Notes under the pieces: generated by a model
Seen by the model: only the letters and a program-made list of their open reading frames with translations
What the model was told of the DNA's origin: nothing
Databases searched by the model: none
Translations under genes and position numbers: made by a program
Shown: positions 1-11,189 of the stretch, one piece after another
How positions within the stretch are numbered: the first letter of the stretch is position 1
Layout: each line of letters begins with the position of its first letter
From: Apium graveolens
Lineage: Eukaryota; Streptophyta; Magnoliopsida; Apiales; Apiaceae
Direction of reading: 5' to 3'
NCBI RefSeq assembly: GCF_009905375.1
Contig: NC_133652.1
Span: 118,308,878-118,372,877 of the forward strand
DNA: 64,000 bases

Positions 1-1673
1 ATGTGAGGCTATAGAGGTTTCAACATCATCCTCTAAATTCTGATCTGCAACTAAGTTCTGATCAACATCCAAATTTTGATGCCCACCTACAATCTGATCT
101 TCATCATCTAGATTCAGAACTAGTGTTGTTAGAATATCTGCATTGAAATCAGCATCTAGAAGTGGTGTTGTTGGTGGAGTAACTTGAGTGGGTGGAGCTT
201 CCAAGTACAGAACATCAGGTACAACCAAGTTGTGAATATCTATTTCATCACTTGTACCTGGATCTTCAGCATGTACTGGATCATTAATAGGAGACACAGG
301 AGGTGTGGGCACTTGCTCTAAAATATCCTCTTATTCTTGAATAGGAGACTTGTGAGCTGATTCAGCAGTGGGAAGTAATTCAATTACGATCGGTTCTGTT
401 GAGATCAGAGAAACCTGACGCCCTTCCTTAGCTGTTGCTTCCAGGATTTCTTCAGAGTGTGATGATTCACTTACAGCCCTCCTGGCTCTTTGCTTTTTAA
501 GTCTCTTTGCTGAAGTAGAGACTTTGGGAGCTTCATCATCGGAATTTAGCTTTCTAAGCCTTTTGAGGGGCCTAGAACTCCCAGTTTCAGTATCTTTCTG
601 AGAAGAGATCTTCTCAGCTTCTACAACAACAGGTTCCGATATTGGAACATGTTCCTCATTATCTGACTCATCTCTCAGAACTATTCTCCTTCTCTTCTGC
701 TGAAACTGAGGCACAGACTGTGTCCTCTTGGGTTTTGAAGATGAAGGCTTCACTGGATGTGCTGAAGGTTGTGGTTGTGTTTGAGGTTGGTGAGAGATGG
801 TATGTTCTGATGGTTGTTGTGTTGGTTGTGATGAGTTGGTGGGTTGGACATTAGGATAGACAGATGTATAGGTTTCTGGATCAGCATTTACCAAGACTTA
901 GTTTACTGATTGAGGGATCTGTAAAGGTCTCAGCACCTTTTTCTTGATATCGGAATTTAACAGGTCATTCAAGGCTCTTTTTGCAAGTTTAAAGGGTAAA
1001 ATATGGTCACTGAACAATTGAGGTTCATCAGCACAACAGTAACTATATATAAGCTGACAGAATCTAGCAAAATATACTACATTCCTATCTTCAGTCATCC
1101 TATCCCCTATAAAACCTAGCACATCACTGACATAATAAAAATGAGTTTGATTGATAAGAGCATACCCGATTTGTTGACTCAGAATGGGAATAGTATCAAA
1201 GTTGGAGCATTTATTTACGAATGCTTTGGTGATACAGTCAAAGAAATAACTCCATTCCTTTCGGATATGTGATCTTTTCAATTGACTGGCCATAAGCTTT
1301 GCTCATAGCCCAGACTGGCCATAAGCTGCTGTAAAACAGGATCTTCCACTGTTGAGAATGTACAATCTTCAGTTAAGTGAAGAGCTTTACGAACAGTCGA
1401 TTTGGTGACCACATACTCAACATCTCCTGATGTGAAAATTATGCTTGGTGAACCAGCAGCACCACCATTATCAAAAAGCCCAGTTCGCCAAAATGTCAGC
1501 ACTTGTTTGCTTGAAATAGTTTGAGGTTGGGTCAAAGAATACCCAATCTTACTATTGGCTAATAAATCTTGCACAAATTGCAGATGTGATGGAGCTTCAG
1601 CCTTATTCAAGATTGCAGCATAGTTATTTGGTACAAACTTGTCTCCATCAATAATTAAATCCTTGGGCGCTAT
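1..1673 (-). pseudogene. Copia third ORF (3' of pol), N-terminal part, unknown function
   Basis: This is the homologue of the ORF at 40084-43756. The protein starts around IAPKDLIIDGDKF; the expected ATG (1671-1673) reads ATA, so the start codon appears lost. A frameshift near 1290 separates the first ~130 residues from the next block, which begins near LKRSHIRKEWSYFFDC and includes GFIGDRMTEDRNVVYFARF. An in-frame stop lies at 898-900 and another at 331-333. The following ~190 residues are rich in Pro, Gln and Ser, with basic stretches such as KRRRIVL that resemble nuclear localisation signals. The C-terminal part lies off the window. No signal peptide or membrane helix is evident. SIRE-lineage Copia elements are known to carry an extra, sometimes 'env-like', ORF at this position; assigning this one to that class is inference. 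Confidence 0.7.
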
Positions 1674-3182
1674 CAAAAATAAGTGAGAAGTTAGAGTGCC
1701 TGAAAGGTGTTTGAGAAAATGCCTGTATAGAAAACCGTCAGAAAATGTGAGAGAATAAGAAAAAGAGAGAGAGTGAATAGAATAGAAATGTGAATAAAAG
1801 AGTTAAAAATCTTTTATCTCTTTTACTTAGACAACCCACGTGATAACAGTTATTGAGAAGTGGAACAGACCTTACACCTTTCAGTCATGCAGTAGTTAAG
1901 ACAAGAGTTAATGGGCACGGTAAATAAGTAATGATTACTTTGCACGTTCAGTTTTTCAAAAAGAAATTATTCCCACTAAACAAATGATTATTACTGCTTT
2001 ATCTCACATAGTCCAATATTCTGAAAAATATAACCGTTCAAGTATTGACATAAAAGTAAACCAAGTAAATAAATACTGCCACGTCAGCATCAGAACTTGA
2101 TTATTATCAGAATTTAAAAGTCATCAGAATATGACTCCTTAACTCAAAAAATGAATGTTTATTTCTGTAATTCTTCACACAAATACTGATATGGTTACAA
2201 CAGAACTTAATCATCAGAACTTCCATCAGAACTTGTCCTCGGAATTTATGCAATTGACACGTAAACTGTTCATCCAAAATAACATTGATCACCACAGTAA
2301 TTTTCATCATTCATATGGAATGTAAGTGTGTGCATTAAGCTAAATATCAGACAAAGTGTAAAGTCTGATTCACTTCAGTACATCTTAGAAATAAGTCATA
2401 ACTAAGAACTTTGCTTAAAATCTGTCATAGTATGAAGCCTACTATAGAATGAGTTCATGCATGAGTCCACCTCAACTGTTTTGTGCTCATTTTATGCATC
2501 TTTTGAAATTCCTTTTTACAGTGACTTCTCAGTGTAAGTGAGTCACGACTGCTTATCAGAATTTATGCTATTATCAGAGTATTTCTCCAGTAATCAGAGA
2601 ATGTGAAAAGTCACCAAGAAAATTTTATTTTGCTTTTCTAATGTATATTACTTAATACCAGCAATGCACTTGGGTCGTCCCTTCCACATACATTTTTTTC
2701 TAGATCTCAAAGGAGTACCTGATATTTATTTCTTTTCTTTTTCTTTTGATAAGTGAGGCTTATCAGCATTAGTACATCCATAAGATTTACCAACATTAGA
2801 ACTTAACAGATAAGAAGCACTATTCTAGTTTTTGACTTAGTAATAAGATACACAAAGTAAACCTAACCAAGCTCAGTATCAGAATTTGCTTGTGTTAAAA
2901 GATTTCCACATAAACAATTACTTCAAATATGGGATCTTTAGTATATTAAAGACTACTAGGTCAGCATCTAGCATAGTTATCCTCATTGGATTGAATAGTC
3001 ACGGAAATATTCATATCACTATCAGAGTTTAGAAATTTACATCAGACAACAGTCAGCACTTAAGGAAATTTCAATTTAAGCACAGACTACATAAAGATAG
3101 TAATATCTGTAAATACTGATCATAAAGTCTGATGTATCAGAACATAAACTAAGCAGATTTAAAGAAAGAACCTGAAACTATT
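1674..3182 (-). other. Copia-0 spacer between pol and the third ORF
   Basis: No long ORF is supported here. The stretch is the reverse-complement counterpart of Copia-1's split spacer (26351-26734 plus 38933-40083). It provides the uninterrupted version of the site into which TAT-B inserted: around 2800 the two halves of Copia-1 are continuous. It is rich in the repeated motif ATCAGAACTT, for example at 2213-2222 and 2225-2234. The part next to the third ORF (about 1740-1830) is purine-rich on the plus strand, giving a CT-rich leader on the coding strand. Confidence 0.7.
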
Positions 3183-3251
3183 CCAAGTTCATTTACCAAT
3201 CTTGTAAAAGTAGCTTCACACAGTGGTTTTGTGAAGATATTTGCTAGTTGT
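3183..3251 (-). pseudogene. Copia-0 pol C-terminal tail (RNase H end)
   Basis: The minus strand encodes a short stretch around [18 protein letters not shown], the usual C-terminal end of Copia RNase H. It matches 26285-26350 of Copia-1. The preceding pol sequence is missing: the fragment meets the inverted block at 3246-3251, where AGTTGT is common to both sequences. Confidence 0.8.
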
Positions 3252-6219
3252 AAGCAAATCTACAGGCAAAGTAGTTCTGAAAGGATACAGGCATGGTAAC
3301 ATTTATGAAGCCAAGCTTTCAACAAGTTCTGATGGTTCTACAATCTGTCTGTTAAGTAGAGCATCAATTGAAGAAAGCTGGGATTGACACAAAAAACTCT
3401 CTCATTTAAATTTCAGCAATATAAATGAACTAGTCAAGAAAGATCTTGTGAGAGGACTGCCAAAATCAGTATTTGCTCCTGATGGCCTTTGTGATTCCTG
3501 TCAAAAGGCAAAACAAAGAAAATATTCATTCAAGAGAAAGACTGAATCTTCAATTCTTGAGCCTTATCACCTACTATATGTTGATCTATTTGGTCCAGTG
3601 AATGTCATGTCTATTGCAAAGAAGAAATATGCTATGGTCATAGTAGATGAGTTCACCAGATACACATGGGTGTATTTCTTGCACACAAAAAGTGAAACTT
3701 CATCTATTTTGATTGATCATGTCAAACAACTGGATAAATTGGTTAAAGACTCTGTGAAAATCATAAGAAGTGATAATGGCACTGAGTTCAAGAATTTGAT
3801 TATGGAAGAGTTCTGCAAAGACCATGGAATCAAGCAGGAATTTTCTGCTCCTGGAACTCAACAAAAAAATGGAGTTGTTGAAAGAAAGAATAGAACTCTT
3901 ATTGAAGCTGCACGAACTATGCTTGATGAAGCAAAGTTACTTACCTATTTTTGGGCTGAAGCTGTGCAGACTGCTTGTTTTACTCAGAATGCAACACTTA
4001 TCAACAAACATGGAAAGACACCATATGAGATGGTGAAGAAAAAGAAGCCAAATCTGAAGTACTTTCATGTATTTGGATGCAAGTGTTTTGTTCTTAAGAC
4101 TCATCCTGAACAGCTATCCAAATTTGATCTAAAATCTGATGAAGGAATTTTTGTTGGATATCCACTTTCCACAAAAGCCTTCAGAGTCTACAATTTAAGA
4201 ACAAGGGTTGTCATGGAATCTATCAATGTCTCTTTTGATGATAAGAAGATTACTGGACTTGAAGATTTCAATGATCATGATCAGCTAAGATTTGAGAATG
4301 AAGCTTTAAATTCTGATTATGTAAATTCTGATAGTCTAAATCCTGATATTGCAAACTCTGATGGGTTAAACTCTGATGTTATTGAAAATATGGTGTCTAC
4401 GCCAAAGGAAAATGCACATGTGCAGGGGGGCATATTGAAGATCCAACCACATCTCAAGAAGCATCAGAACCTAGAACAGGCTCTTCAAGTTCTGATTCGT
4501 CAAGTTCTGATGGACCAAGTTCTGATAATTCTGGAAACCCAAATTCTGAAGGATCCAACTCAGAAAGCATAATTTCAGGGGGAGCATCAGAAAATGTTGA
4601 TGGAGATAGCATGGATCATGAGGGAGCATCCAGTTCTAGAGATAATCTTTCATCTGCAAGGAAGTGGACTAAAGCACATACACCTGACTTGATTATTGGA
4701 GATCCTGAAGCAGGTATAAAAACTAGGACAACAACATCAAATGAATGTCTCTATCACTCTTTTCTTTCTCAGGATGAACCAAAGAAAGTGGAAGAAGCTC
4801 TTCAAGATGATGATTCGGTGCAAGCAATGCAGGAAGAGTTAAATGAATTTGAAAGAAATAAAGTCTGGACCCTAGTGCCAAGACCAAAGAACAGATCAGT
4901 TGTTGGTACAAAGTGGGTGTTCAGAAACAAAGCTGATAGTGATGTCATAATTACAAGGAATAAAGCAAGGCTGGTTGCAAAAGGATATTCTCAACATGAG
5001 GGAATTGATTATGATGAAACATTTGCACTAGTTGCTAGATTGGAAGCCATAAGGATATTTTTGGCTTATGCTGCTCACAAAAAGTTTACAATCTTTCAAA
5101 TGGATGTAAAAAGTGCTTTTCTTAATGGATAATTGGAAGAAGAAGTATATGTTGAATAACCTCCAGGTTTTGTAGATTCAAAATTTCCTCATCATGTCTA
5201 CAGACTTGATAAAGCACTTTATGGCCTTAAGCAAGCTCCAAGAGCATGGTATGAGACATTAGCTCAGTTTCTTCTGGAAAGTGGATTCAACAGAGGGACT
5301 ATTGATAAAACTTTATTCTATCTCAACCATGGAAAGGACTTACTTTTGGTACAGATATATGTTGATAATATCATTTTTGGTTCTACAAATGACAAACTTT
5401 GTAAAAGGTTTGCCAAGTTAATACAGTCAAGATATCAAATGAGTATGATGGGAGAACTTAGCTATTTTCTGGGCCTTCAAGTCAAGCAGAATAAGGAAGG
5501 AACTTTTATTTGTCAATCTAAGTACACCAGAAATTTGTTGAAGAAATTTAGAATGCAAGACTGTTCAAGTGCATCCACTCCTATGGCCACTGCAACAAAA
5601 TTCGATAAGGATACTGGTATATCAGTAGATATTACTGATTACAGAGGTATGATTGGCTCATTACTCTATCTAACTGCAAGTAGACCAAATATCATGTATG
5701 CTAACTGTCTTTGTGCAAGATTTCAAGTAGATCCAAGAGAACCTCACTTAACAGCTGTGAAAAGAATTTTCAAGTACCTTAAGGGTACAGCTGATCTAGG
5801 ATTGTGGTATCCTAGGGAATCAGACTTTAAGCTAATAGGTTACTCAGATGCAGATTTTGCAGGGTACAAAATTTACACGAAAAGCACAAGTGGAAGCTGC
5901 CAATTTGGAGGCAGATTGGTTTCTTGGTTTAGCAAGAAACAAAAGTCAATTTCCACATCAACTGCAGAAGCAGAATACATTGTTACAGGAAGCTGTTGTG
6001 CACAGATTCTTTGGATGAAGAATCAGTTACTGGATTATGGGTTAGAATTTTCTAAAATCCCTATTTACTGTGATAATCAAAGTGTTATTGCTATGACAGG
6101 TAATCCAGTTCAACACTCAATGACAAAGCACATCAGCATAAGGTACCACTTCATAAGGGAACATGTGATGGAAGGTACAGTGAAATTGCATTTTGTTCCA
6201 ACAGATCAACAACTAGCAG
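3246..6219 (+). pseudogene. Inverted Copia pol block: pre-integrase, integrase, RT, RNase H
   Basis: Pol from just after the protease region to near the RNase H end, oriented opposite to the rest of Copia-0. Domains in order: a GAG-pre-integrase zinc region (CDSCQKAKQRK), integrase with VDLFGP, RSDNGTEF and NGVVERKN carrying the D, D and E residues, RT from about 4840, and RNase H ending near FVPTDQQLA. Damage: a Trp-to-stop TGA at 3385-3387, a frameshift near 4430 in the Ser/Asp-rich linker, and two stops near 5130-5160. The RT catalytic box reads YVDN instead of YVDD (codon 5367-5369), which should inactivate the polymerase even without the stops. At 6213-6219 (CTAGCAG) the sequence passes directly into LTR sequence. 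Confidence 0.85.
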
Positions 6220-6375
6220 CTCTCGTGATATTTGTTCATCACTGAGAGAGGACGGTTACATTATAATACTGTTTCATTAATAAGATTATTCTGTGTTTCA
6301 TACTTGTGTTCTTAATTCGATTTGATTGTTTTAAACACTGTATTCAACCCCCTTCTACAGTGTGTGTGACCTAAC
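6213..6375 (+). mobile_element. LTR fragment (R/U5 end) fused to inverted pol
   Basis: The sequence from CTCTCGTGATATTTGTTC to GTGTGTGACCTAAC matches the last ~160 bp of the Copia-1 LTR (about 20490-20652). It is attached directly to the pol tail, skipping the spacer, third ORF and upstream LTR. At 6371-6375 CTAAC is shared with the gag sequence that follows in reverse orientation. Confidence 0.85.
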
Positions 6376-7886
6376 TCAGTTTTTAGAGATTGATTCTATT
6401 TTAACACTTCATCTCTAACATAAAAAGCATCATCTCTTTCTTTCTGAGTTTGATGGAACATAAATAACTCCTTTTCTAAATAGTCATTCCTTTTCTTAAA
6501 AGCCAAATTTTCAGAAGTTAACATTTCACGTGTTAAAGTTTGATCTCTATAACTAATGAACATGGTTTTAAAATATCTTCTCAACTCAGTAATATCATCA
6601 GTATGAAAAGCATAAGTTGTTTGAGGTACCTTTAACTCAACAGTTTCAGAACTGCTATCAGCATTTGCCATCAAAGCATAGTTCACCTCACTTTCTGAAT
6701 CTGAAGTGTTTGTCCAGCTTTTCTTCTTTGTGACAAGTGCATTGCCTTTGTCACATTTTCCTTTCTTGCAGTCAGGAGATATGTGGTCTTTCTCACCATA
6801 ATTGTAGCATTTAACATTTGAGTAATCTCCTCTGTCAGACTTTCCAGCTTTGCCTTCAGATTTTCTGAATCCCTTCTTATCAGAACTTCCACTTTTCCTG
6901 GAAAACTTCTTTCCCTTTCTGAATTTCCTGTAAGCTATCTTTTTGATACCCTTCACCATAAGAGCACATAATTTCATCATCTCTTCATCAACATCCATCT
7001 CAGATAGACTTTCAGTTTCTGAATCCTCGTCACTATCAGAACTTGATGACTCAGTATCAGACTTTGTGATGAGAGCCTTTCCTTTGCCTTTCTTTGAGAC
7101 AGCCACTTTAGGGGATTCCTCCTCAGCCTTAAGAACAACTGTCCTTGACTTTCTCCCATGCCTCTTGCTTCTTTGATCCATCTCAAGTTCATGAGTTTTG
7201 AGCATACCATAAATTTCATCAAGACTCGTTTCATCAAGAACATAGTTGTCTCTTATAGTAGTTGCCTTCAAGTCCCAACTTTCAGGAAGAGCTAAAAGGA
7301 ATTTAAGATTAGTATCTTCAAGATCATATTCCTTATCCACCAGTGACATATCATTCAAGAGTTTGACAAATCTGTCATATAAACCAGTTAATGACTCATC
7401 AGGTTTTGAGTCAAAGTGCTCATACTCTTGAGTGAGTATAGTCCTCCTGTTCTTCTTAATTGAATCAGTTCCCTGACATCTTGTCTCCAACGCATCTCAT
7501 ATCTCCTTTGCAGTCTTGCAGTTAATTACCCTGTTTGACATGACATTATCAATGGCACTATGCAGCAAATGTCTTACCTTTGCATCCTTTGCAATAGATG
7601 AGATATCATCAGCTGTATATTCACTTTTCTCCTTTGGTACAGTCTGTGCTGGCTGATCTGCAACTACAACAGAGAGCTTGGTTGGCTTATGTAGTCCTTC
7701 ATTAATTCTGTCAAGGTATTCTGGATCTGTAGCTTTCAGAAACATAGACATCCTCACCTTCCATATGGGATACTCAGAAGGTTTCAGTATGGGAACCCTA
7801 ATAGTCTCATATCGATTATGGATTTGAGTTTTTGGAGCTTCTTCAGTTTTGGTGGGCTTGGTTGGAGTTTGTGTTTCTTCAGACAT
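6371..7886 (-). pseudogene. Copia-0 gag, 3' truncated
   Basis: Starts at MSEETQTPTKPTK (7886). Residues 20-130 hold the Copia gag N-terminal region (RYETIRVPILKPSEYPIWKV), followed by a UBN2-type gag segment (TDSIKKNRRTILTQEYEHF). A Trp-to-stop TGA lies at 7497-7499. The zinc knuckle is damaged: it reads CYNYGEKDHISPDC, with the second Cys changed to Tyr, whereas Copia-1 keeps CYNCGEKGHISPDC. A Ser/Asp/Glu-rich linker precedes the knuckle and a coiled-coil-like segment follows. A stop near 6400 and then the inversion junction at 6371 end the gene; the two downstream knuckles present in Copia-1 are missing. Primer site and LTR lie just upstream, as expected for gag. Confidence 0.85.
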
Positions 7887-7926
7887 GATTGATTTTGGAA
7901 CTTTACTGTATGTATGTTAATAGATT

Positions 7927-7938
7927 GCTCTGATACCA
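7927..7938 (-). promoter_or_regulatory. Primer-binding site (tRNA-iMet type)
   Basis: The minus strand reads TGGTATCAGAGC, complementary to the 3' end of plant initiator tRNA-Met. It sits 2 bp from the LTR end at 7941 and about 40 bp before the gag start. Confidence 0.9.
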
Positions 7939-7940
7939 CT

Positions 7941-8416
7941 TGTTAGGCCACACACACTATAGAAGGGGGTTGAATACAGTGTCTAGCACAATCAAATCGA
8001 ATTAAGAACACAAGTATGAAACACAAAATAATCTTATTAATAAAACAGTATTACAATAGAACCGTTCTCTCTCAGTGATGAACAAATATCACGAGAGCTG
8101 TTAGGGTTATGATGAATAATATCCTCGATTAAGATAACACTTATAGTGTAAACCCTATGCTGTGTTTATATAGACACACAGTTACAAGATAATCTTCTAA
8201 TTGATATCGAATATGATTCTGCATCCTAAAATATATCAACTAGTTATCTTTTCTTCCAAGTATTCTATTCTTCATAGAATTCTTCTTCATGCATATCTCT
8301 TCTTGTTTTAGTCTCGATCTTCTTTCCTTCAATCAGCCGCCTTCCTTATCTGAAAGTCTTCTTAAGTCCTGATATTATCTCCTGATGAATATCTTCTGAT
8401 AACTTAAGTTCTGATA
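7941..8416 (-). mobile_element. Partial Copia-0 LTR (inner of two in tandem)
   Basis: On the minus strand this ends ...GTGTGGCCTAACA next to the primer site, so it is the LTR that directly precedes gag. Its 5' part (U3 start) is missing. At 8410-8416 TCTGATA is shared between an internal LTR repeat and the primer-site sequence that follows the outer LTR, so the inner LTR is joined to the outer one through that match. Confidence 0.85.
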
Positions 8417-8421
8417 CCACT

Positions 8422-9019
8422 TGTTATGTCACACACACTGTAGAAGGGGGTTGAATACAGTGTAAAATACAATCAAATCGAATTAAGAACACAAGTATGT
8501 AATAAAGAATAATCTTATTAATAAAACAGTATTGCAATGGAACCGTTCTCTCTCAGTAATGAACAAATATCACGAGAGCTGCTAGGGTTACAATGAATAA
8601 TATTCTCAATAATGATAACACTTTTAGTGTAAACCATATGCTGTGTTTATATATCACACAGTTAGAAGATAATCTCTAATTGATATCGAATATAATTCTG
8701 TATCCTAAAATATATCAATTAGTTATCTTTTCCTCCACGTCTTCTATTCTTCATAGAATTCTTCTCCATGCATATCTCTTCTTGTTTTAGTCTTGATCTT
8801 CTTTCCCTTCAATAAGCCGCCTTCCTTATCTGAAAGTCTTCTTAAGTCCTGATATTATCTCCTGATGAATATCTTCTGATAACTTAAGTTCTGATATCTT
8901 AAGTCCTGACTTCAGTGTAAGTACTGATTTCCAGTTAAGTCCTGATTTGTCCTGTTAGTTAAGATCTGAAAACTAAACACAAATTATTATTAGACATGAC
9001 ATCACAAATATACCTAACA
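8422..9019 (-). mobile_element. Full Copia-0 LTR (outer)
   Basis: 598 bp. On the minus strand it begins TGTTAGGTATATTTG and ends GTGACATAACA, and is closely similar to the 621-bp Copia-1 LTR. Inside are several copies of the (A)TCAGAACTTAAG-type motif and a CACAGCATATGG-like U3/R region with TATATAAACAC. The flank starting at 9020 (ACATT) would be one copy of the target duplication; its partner is off the window. Confidence 0.85.
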
Positions 9020-9198
9020 ACATTTTTTGTTATAACAGTGGGAATACAGAATGTCTCAGCACTAAAGGATTTGTCAAATATAGTGTATTCAATTACTACA
9101 TGATATAGGACCCTACCAGCATAGGGTAACATAGAAAGAAATTTTATGTAAATGTTCACAAAATTAAATTTCACCTTGTACAATTGAGTTTCTATGAA
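9020..9198. other. Short unassigned spacer
   Basis: Lies between the Copia-0 LTR and the Helitron end. The minus strand is open for about 60 codons in this stretch (reading through YKVKFNFVNIY), but I do not recognise the peptide and AT-rich chance is a sufficient explanation. No motif is supported. Confidence 0.4.
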
Positions 9199-9208
9199 CT
9201 AGGTGAGA

Positions 9209-9229
9209 AAACCGCGCTTCGCGCGGTTT
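9209..9229 (-). repeat. Helitron 3' terminal hairpin
   Basis: AAACCGCGC / GCGCGGTTT form a perfect 9-bp stem with a TTC loop. The CTAG terminus lies 7 bp away. A GC-rich palindrome just inside a CTRR end is the defining Helitron 3' signal. Confidence 0.75.
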
Positions 9230-10146
9230 GTGAAGCAGCCTAACGAACTACGCAGTTCAAGAATTATCGTCCATCTGACTATAGTGATTTGTTGCATTCA
9301 TGCACGTCGACAACATGAGCCAAGAAATATATTTGCAGGTGTCTGTATAATTGAAAATGCTAAGTGAGCCACTTTGAATATTAATTAATGATTAATCATA
9401 GTCCTAGTGTCGAAGTATTTTAACACCCTAAGAGAATTGTATACTTGTGTACCTATGTTATCTTAAAGTATCTAATTAGGAATATTTTTATCAAACTTAA
9501 ATTTCCAAGTTACGAATTGTCTACTGAATTATGGGTAAAAGTTCTAATCTAAAATGGTTTTTGTATATAGTAAAGAACATTTGTTGTACTTACCAAAGAG
9601 AAAAGAATGATTTATTTTCTTCTCTTTTGTATTAAAAGGAAAAAATATATCTAGGACGATGAAAATTCAATCATTATTTAGAAAAAACAAATACTCTCGT
9701 GTTTTCTATTTTCTGAGGATATTCACAACACGTACCTAAAATGCACGACATAATAGAAAAACACAACTATTGCACAACTATCTTATTAAATTTGTAGAAC
9801 TGGCTAGTCCTGATCCCCTAGGACCCTTTGTAGCCTTCCAAGCCATTTTCACAAAAAAAGAAGTGAATTTATGAATTTCAATTAAAATGAATTTCAAAAA
9901 TAGAAAGTAAAAATATAGAGATGAAAACTGTAAGGTCTTTAACATTATCTTGAATTTAGTTACTGCACCACCGTCCACCGTCAACAGGGTATTTGAAATG
10001 TATTACTTAACAAATGATATTGCACCCACAGCCAGCCGAAAGATAATTATTGTAATGGACTCCTTCATTGGAAACAATAATGGTGGTATCTCGATTATTT
10101 CCTGAGGCCTTTGTAAAAAAGAGATACACAATAGTGGCAGTGTCTC

Positions 10147-10540
10147 TGTTAGGGTTAAACCCAAATAGGTAGTATGAGTTTGGTGATAGAAATCATAATT
10201 GAGTTGGGAAATAATTGTATGTGTTGACAATTACTATTATAATGGGAATGGGTAATAATTGTATGGGTGGATAATTATTATTGTAATCAGATTAGGTATG
10301 TATTGTTGGCTAAGTTTGTGATGGCTATATATACATAGTCATGTTATTGTTTTGATGTATGCTTGAGTATTATTTGACTTAAGTATCGCTTGAGTGAATA
10401 CTGTTTAGTGAGATTGATTGTATATTGATAATTGTTTTGATTAATAATACAAGTTGGGATGTGGGTTTTTCCGCGTCATATATTGAGTGTGTGTTTTGCA
10501 TTATTTGTTTAGTTCTATACTTGTGTGTATTCCCCTAACA
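10147..10540 (+). mobile_element. Solo LTR, 394 bp, with 6-bp target duplication
   Basis: Starts TGTTAGGGTTAAACCC and ends TTCCCCTAACA, giving matching inverted termini (TGTTAGGG/CCCCTAACA with one extra base). TGTCTC directly abuts both ends (10141-10146 and 10541-10546). Internal features fit a plant Copia LTR in plus orientation: a TATA-like GCTATATATACAT near 10325 and the U5-style GTGGGTTTTTCCGCG near 10460. No internal retrotransposon sequence remains, so it is best read as the product of LTR-LTR recombination. Confidence 0.8.
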
Positions 10541-11189
10541 TGTCTCAATAATTTTCCAAGCATTTCTGAAAGAAATATGGTAAAATTAGTAAAATATATA
10601 TCAAAATAAATATTATTTTACAGATAATTAAGTCAACAAAAGTACAAGTTTATATATGTAACAACAGGTTCCCTAGTCATAATAAAAAAGCAGACTTATA
10701 GTGTAAAACCACAATGTAACCTTACTCTATGCATTAAAGTAGGTAATCTTTTTTTTTCCGTCCCCCAAAAGCTGCAACATTTACAACATGTAATTGTCTC
10801 CACTTTACACTCAATCTCTATGAACATCAATATCCTGGTATGGATATTACAATATTAAAGTTGCAAGAAATTTGTAGTACATTAGGCTTACTTTCAAAAT
10901 TGATAATGTGAGTTAAACAATAATAATAGGGACAAAAAGAAAATTAAAACTAAAAAAATAAAGAGTTGCAGTTATGTATCAATATGAATATTGTAATTAT
11001 TGAGCTGTAGGCACAACCTGTGAGAGTCTATTGCCGTAATGTATAAATATTTTAATCCAATCAAGGTTGCTTATATGAAGAAATTAACTTGTGCAACTTT
11101 AAATTTGGAACAGAGAAGAGTGCAATAGTATAAATATATGAATATATTTGTGTTTTGACACAAAAATTAGAAGGTTATAGTACCATTAC

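Larger units (their letters stand above)
1..9019 (-). mobile_element. Copia-0: rearranged Ty1/Copia retrotransposon, runs off the left edge
   Basis: Read on the minus strand, the order is a full LTR (9019-8422), a second partial LTR (8416-7941), a primer-binding site, gag (7886-6371), an inverted block (6375-3246) holding pol and an LTR fragment in plus orientation, then minus strand again with the pol tail (3251-3183), a spacer and a third ORF (1673-1). The parts are clearly homologous to the ordered parts of Copia-1 at 20033-44588, which serves as the reference layout. The far LTR lies beyond position 1. The element is defunct: stops, frameshifts, a lost start codon and a damaged RT motif. 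The inversion is part of the copy itself, because its edges show short shared sequences rather than a separate inserted element with its own ends. Confidence 0.85.

Noticed and set aside
1284..1327. 15-bp direct repeat (GACTGGCCATAAGCT) 29 bp apart in the Copia-0 third ORF
   Set aside because: It coincides with the frameshift but Copia-1's sequence here does not show a clean pre-duplication state, so I cannot say the repeat caused the shift.
6396..7490. Separate gene starting at METRCQGTDS
   Set aside because: It is the same frame as the upstream gag segment, split only by the stop at 7497-7499.
9209..9229. GC-rich hairpin as a transcription terminator
   Set aside because: There is no adjoining gene and no T-tract logic in a plant nucleus; CTAG at the correct distance makes a Helitron end a better reading.
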